This document shows positions 63,484-64,000 of a stretch of 64,000 nucleotides of DNA, one piece after another. Source of the DNA: Phototrophicus methaneseepsis. GTDB taxonomy: Bacteria; Chloroflexota; Anaerolineae; Aggregatilineales; Phototrophicaceae. Made by a program: the position numbers and the translations under genes. The stretch covers positions 372,001-436,000 of the forward strand of contig NZ_CP062983.1 of the NCBI RefSeq assembly GCF_015500095.1, written 5' to 3'. Below the pieces are notes generated by a model. The model worked only from the letters and a program-made list of their open reading frames with translations. It was not told the origin of the DNA and did not search any database. The stretch's first letter is position 1, and each line of letters begins with the position of its first letter.

Positions 63484-63559
63484 GATAGATATTTCCTCCG
63501 CAGACTGAAGTTAATTGAACAAAACCGCTTGCGAAAACAAGGAACTGCCAACCCGTGAT

Positions 63560-63803
63560 ATGCTATGGGACGGGAGTGCCGTTTGCCTCCGCGACGGTAC
63601 TTCAAGGTGCGATGGGGGAGAGGTTTGCCTCCCTCATTTCACCGTAAAGCCAAATCAGCGTTTGTTCGAGAGACGCGCAAGGATTGCGCTCTGAGGAAAT
63701 GTCAGTTGCTGGAGAAAAAATGCGGTTTGATATTGTGGGGGATGTTCGGATTGGGTCTTATCAGGTTCACAAATGAAAGGCCCGCATGTGCGGGTCTTTT
63801 TGT
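63560..63803 (+). ncRNA. Candidate structured RNA upstream of parAB
   Basis: The 410-base gap between parA and the next regulator has no convincing protein gene on the plus strand. It contains two related GC-rich segments, each with GTTTGCCTCC (about 63579-63588 and 63633-63642). The second can fold as GGTG..ATG.GGGAG with CTCCC.CAT..CACC. The stretch ends at a strong intrinsic terminator. This suggests a short transcript, possibly a copy-number or antisense RNA, but I cannot name a family. Confidence 0.3.
63779..63803 (+). terminator. Intrinsic terminator between parAB and the last gene
   Basis: GGCCCGCA-TG-TGCGGGTC stem followed by TTTTTGTTTTG on the plus strand. No plus-strand protein gene precedes it, which is why a non-coding transcript is suspected. 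Confidence 0.85.
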
Positions 63804-63895
63804 TTTGTCCACGTTTGCTGGAGTATAGTATTAACAATGACTGCACATATACTGTGGTTATCTCGCTCACCTATCATTTAACACTGAAAACAATT

Positions 63896-64000
63896 ATGTT
63901 AAATCAGCCTCTGAATATCCTCGTTGTAGATGATGAACCGCACCTTCTTTCTGATATTGCTGAGGGTTTGGAAATAGAAGGTTACAATTGCCGTACAGCA
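63896..64000 (+). CDS. Response regulator, N-terminal part (runs off the window)
   Basis: From the ATG at 63896 the frame is open to the end and reads M-L-N-Q-P-L, then I-L-V-V-D-D-E-P-H-L-L, 'EGLEIEGYNCRTA': the start of a CheY-like receiver domain with its D-D-E acidic pocket. The output domain is outside the window. Confidence 0.85.
   Translation, partial: MLNQPLNILVVDDEPHLLSDIAEGLEIEGYNCRTA

Noticed and set aside
1-64000. CRISPR arrays, rRNA and tRNA genes
   Set aside because: No regularly spaced short repeats and no recognisable tRNA or rRNA segments were seen on either strand; a tRNAscan or Infernal run would settle this.

Overview
The window looks like an accessory, mobile-element-rich segment from a member of the Chloroflexota (probably Anaerolineae-like). 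This is an inference from the protein families: F510_1955-type beta-propellers, two archaeal-type (type II) GAPDHs, DUF2933, DUF5676 and DUF305 membrane proteins, LysM/YkuD transpeptidases and BlaI/M56 pairs. No rRNA or tRNA gene and no CRISPR array was seen. Almost all of the first 40 kb is on the minus strand.

Layout. 0-8.8 kb: an electron-transfer and thiol-redox operon (Sco lipoprotein, F510_1955 propeller, TlpA thioredoxin, Cys-rich membrane proteins, a CcdA with circularly permuted domain order, DUF2085, L,D-transpeptidase, Rieske protein, second TlpA). It lies behind a BlaI-family repressor and M56 peptidase, with two near-identical BlaI/CopY-type operators. 9-18.3 kb: cell-wall transpeptidase, MacB-like ABC exporter, DUF305 protein, Tat-exported multicopper oxidase and a second F510_1955 propeller. 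18.3-22.4 kb: pckA remnant, type II GAPDH, and a DUF2933-HMA-AAA ATPase-YHS operon. 22.6-30.8 kb: insertion-sequence scrapyard with IS701-, IS4-, ISAs1- and IS1-type elements, three small MITE-like insertions in or near it, and pseudogenes. 30.9-37.2 kb: Cfa lipid methyltransferase, small membrane proteins and alpha-glucan genes (CBM48 protein, GH57). 37.2-54.8 kb: the copper core, with a cupredoxin, CopA with fused YHS domain, two NarL-type two-component systems (one kinase has a C-terminal YHS domain), CopZ-like chaperone, Met-rich proteins, an OmpR-type two-component system, cytochrome c, CopA, CopB and rhodanese lipoprotein. 55-57.7 kb: GH130 and a second type II GAPDH. 58-63.5 kb: a replication and partition module (LexA-like DNA-binding protein, CHC2/Toprim primase, DUF3987 protein, ParB, ParA) suggesting a plasmid or integrative element. 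At 63.9 kb another response regulator begins and runs off the end.

How it fits together. The window reads as a copper (or silver) homeostasis island. Export ATPases, cytosolic HMA and YHS metal binders, a periplasmic oxidase, cupredoxin, Met/His-rich proteins and redox proteins are joined by one recurring 15-17 bp imperfect palindrome (consensus about RCGCYANNTGGCGGG). It sits mostly 65-100 bp upstream of about a dozen start codons, including both NarL-type regulator operons. I propose this as the operator of a YHS-kinase/NarL copper regulon. The constant spacing suggests an activator site. Relics of a second multicopper oxidase and a third F510_1955 gene show that the island has been duplicated and eroded by insertion sequences.
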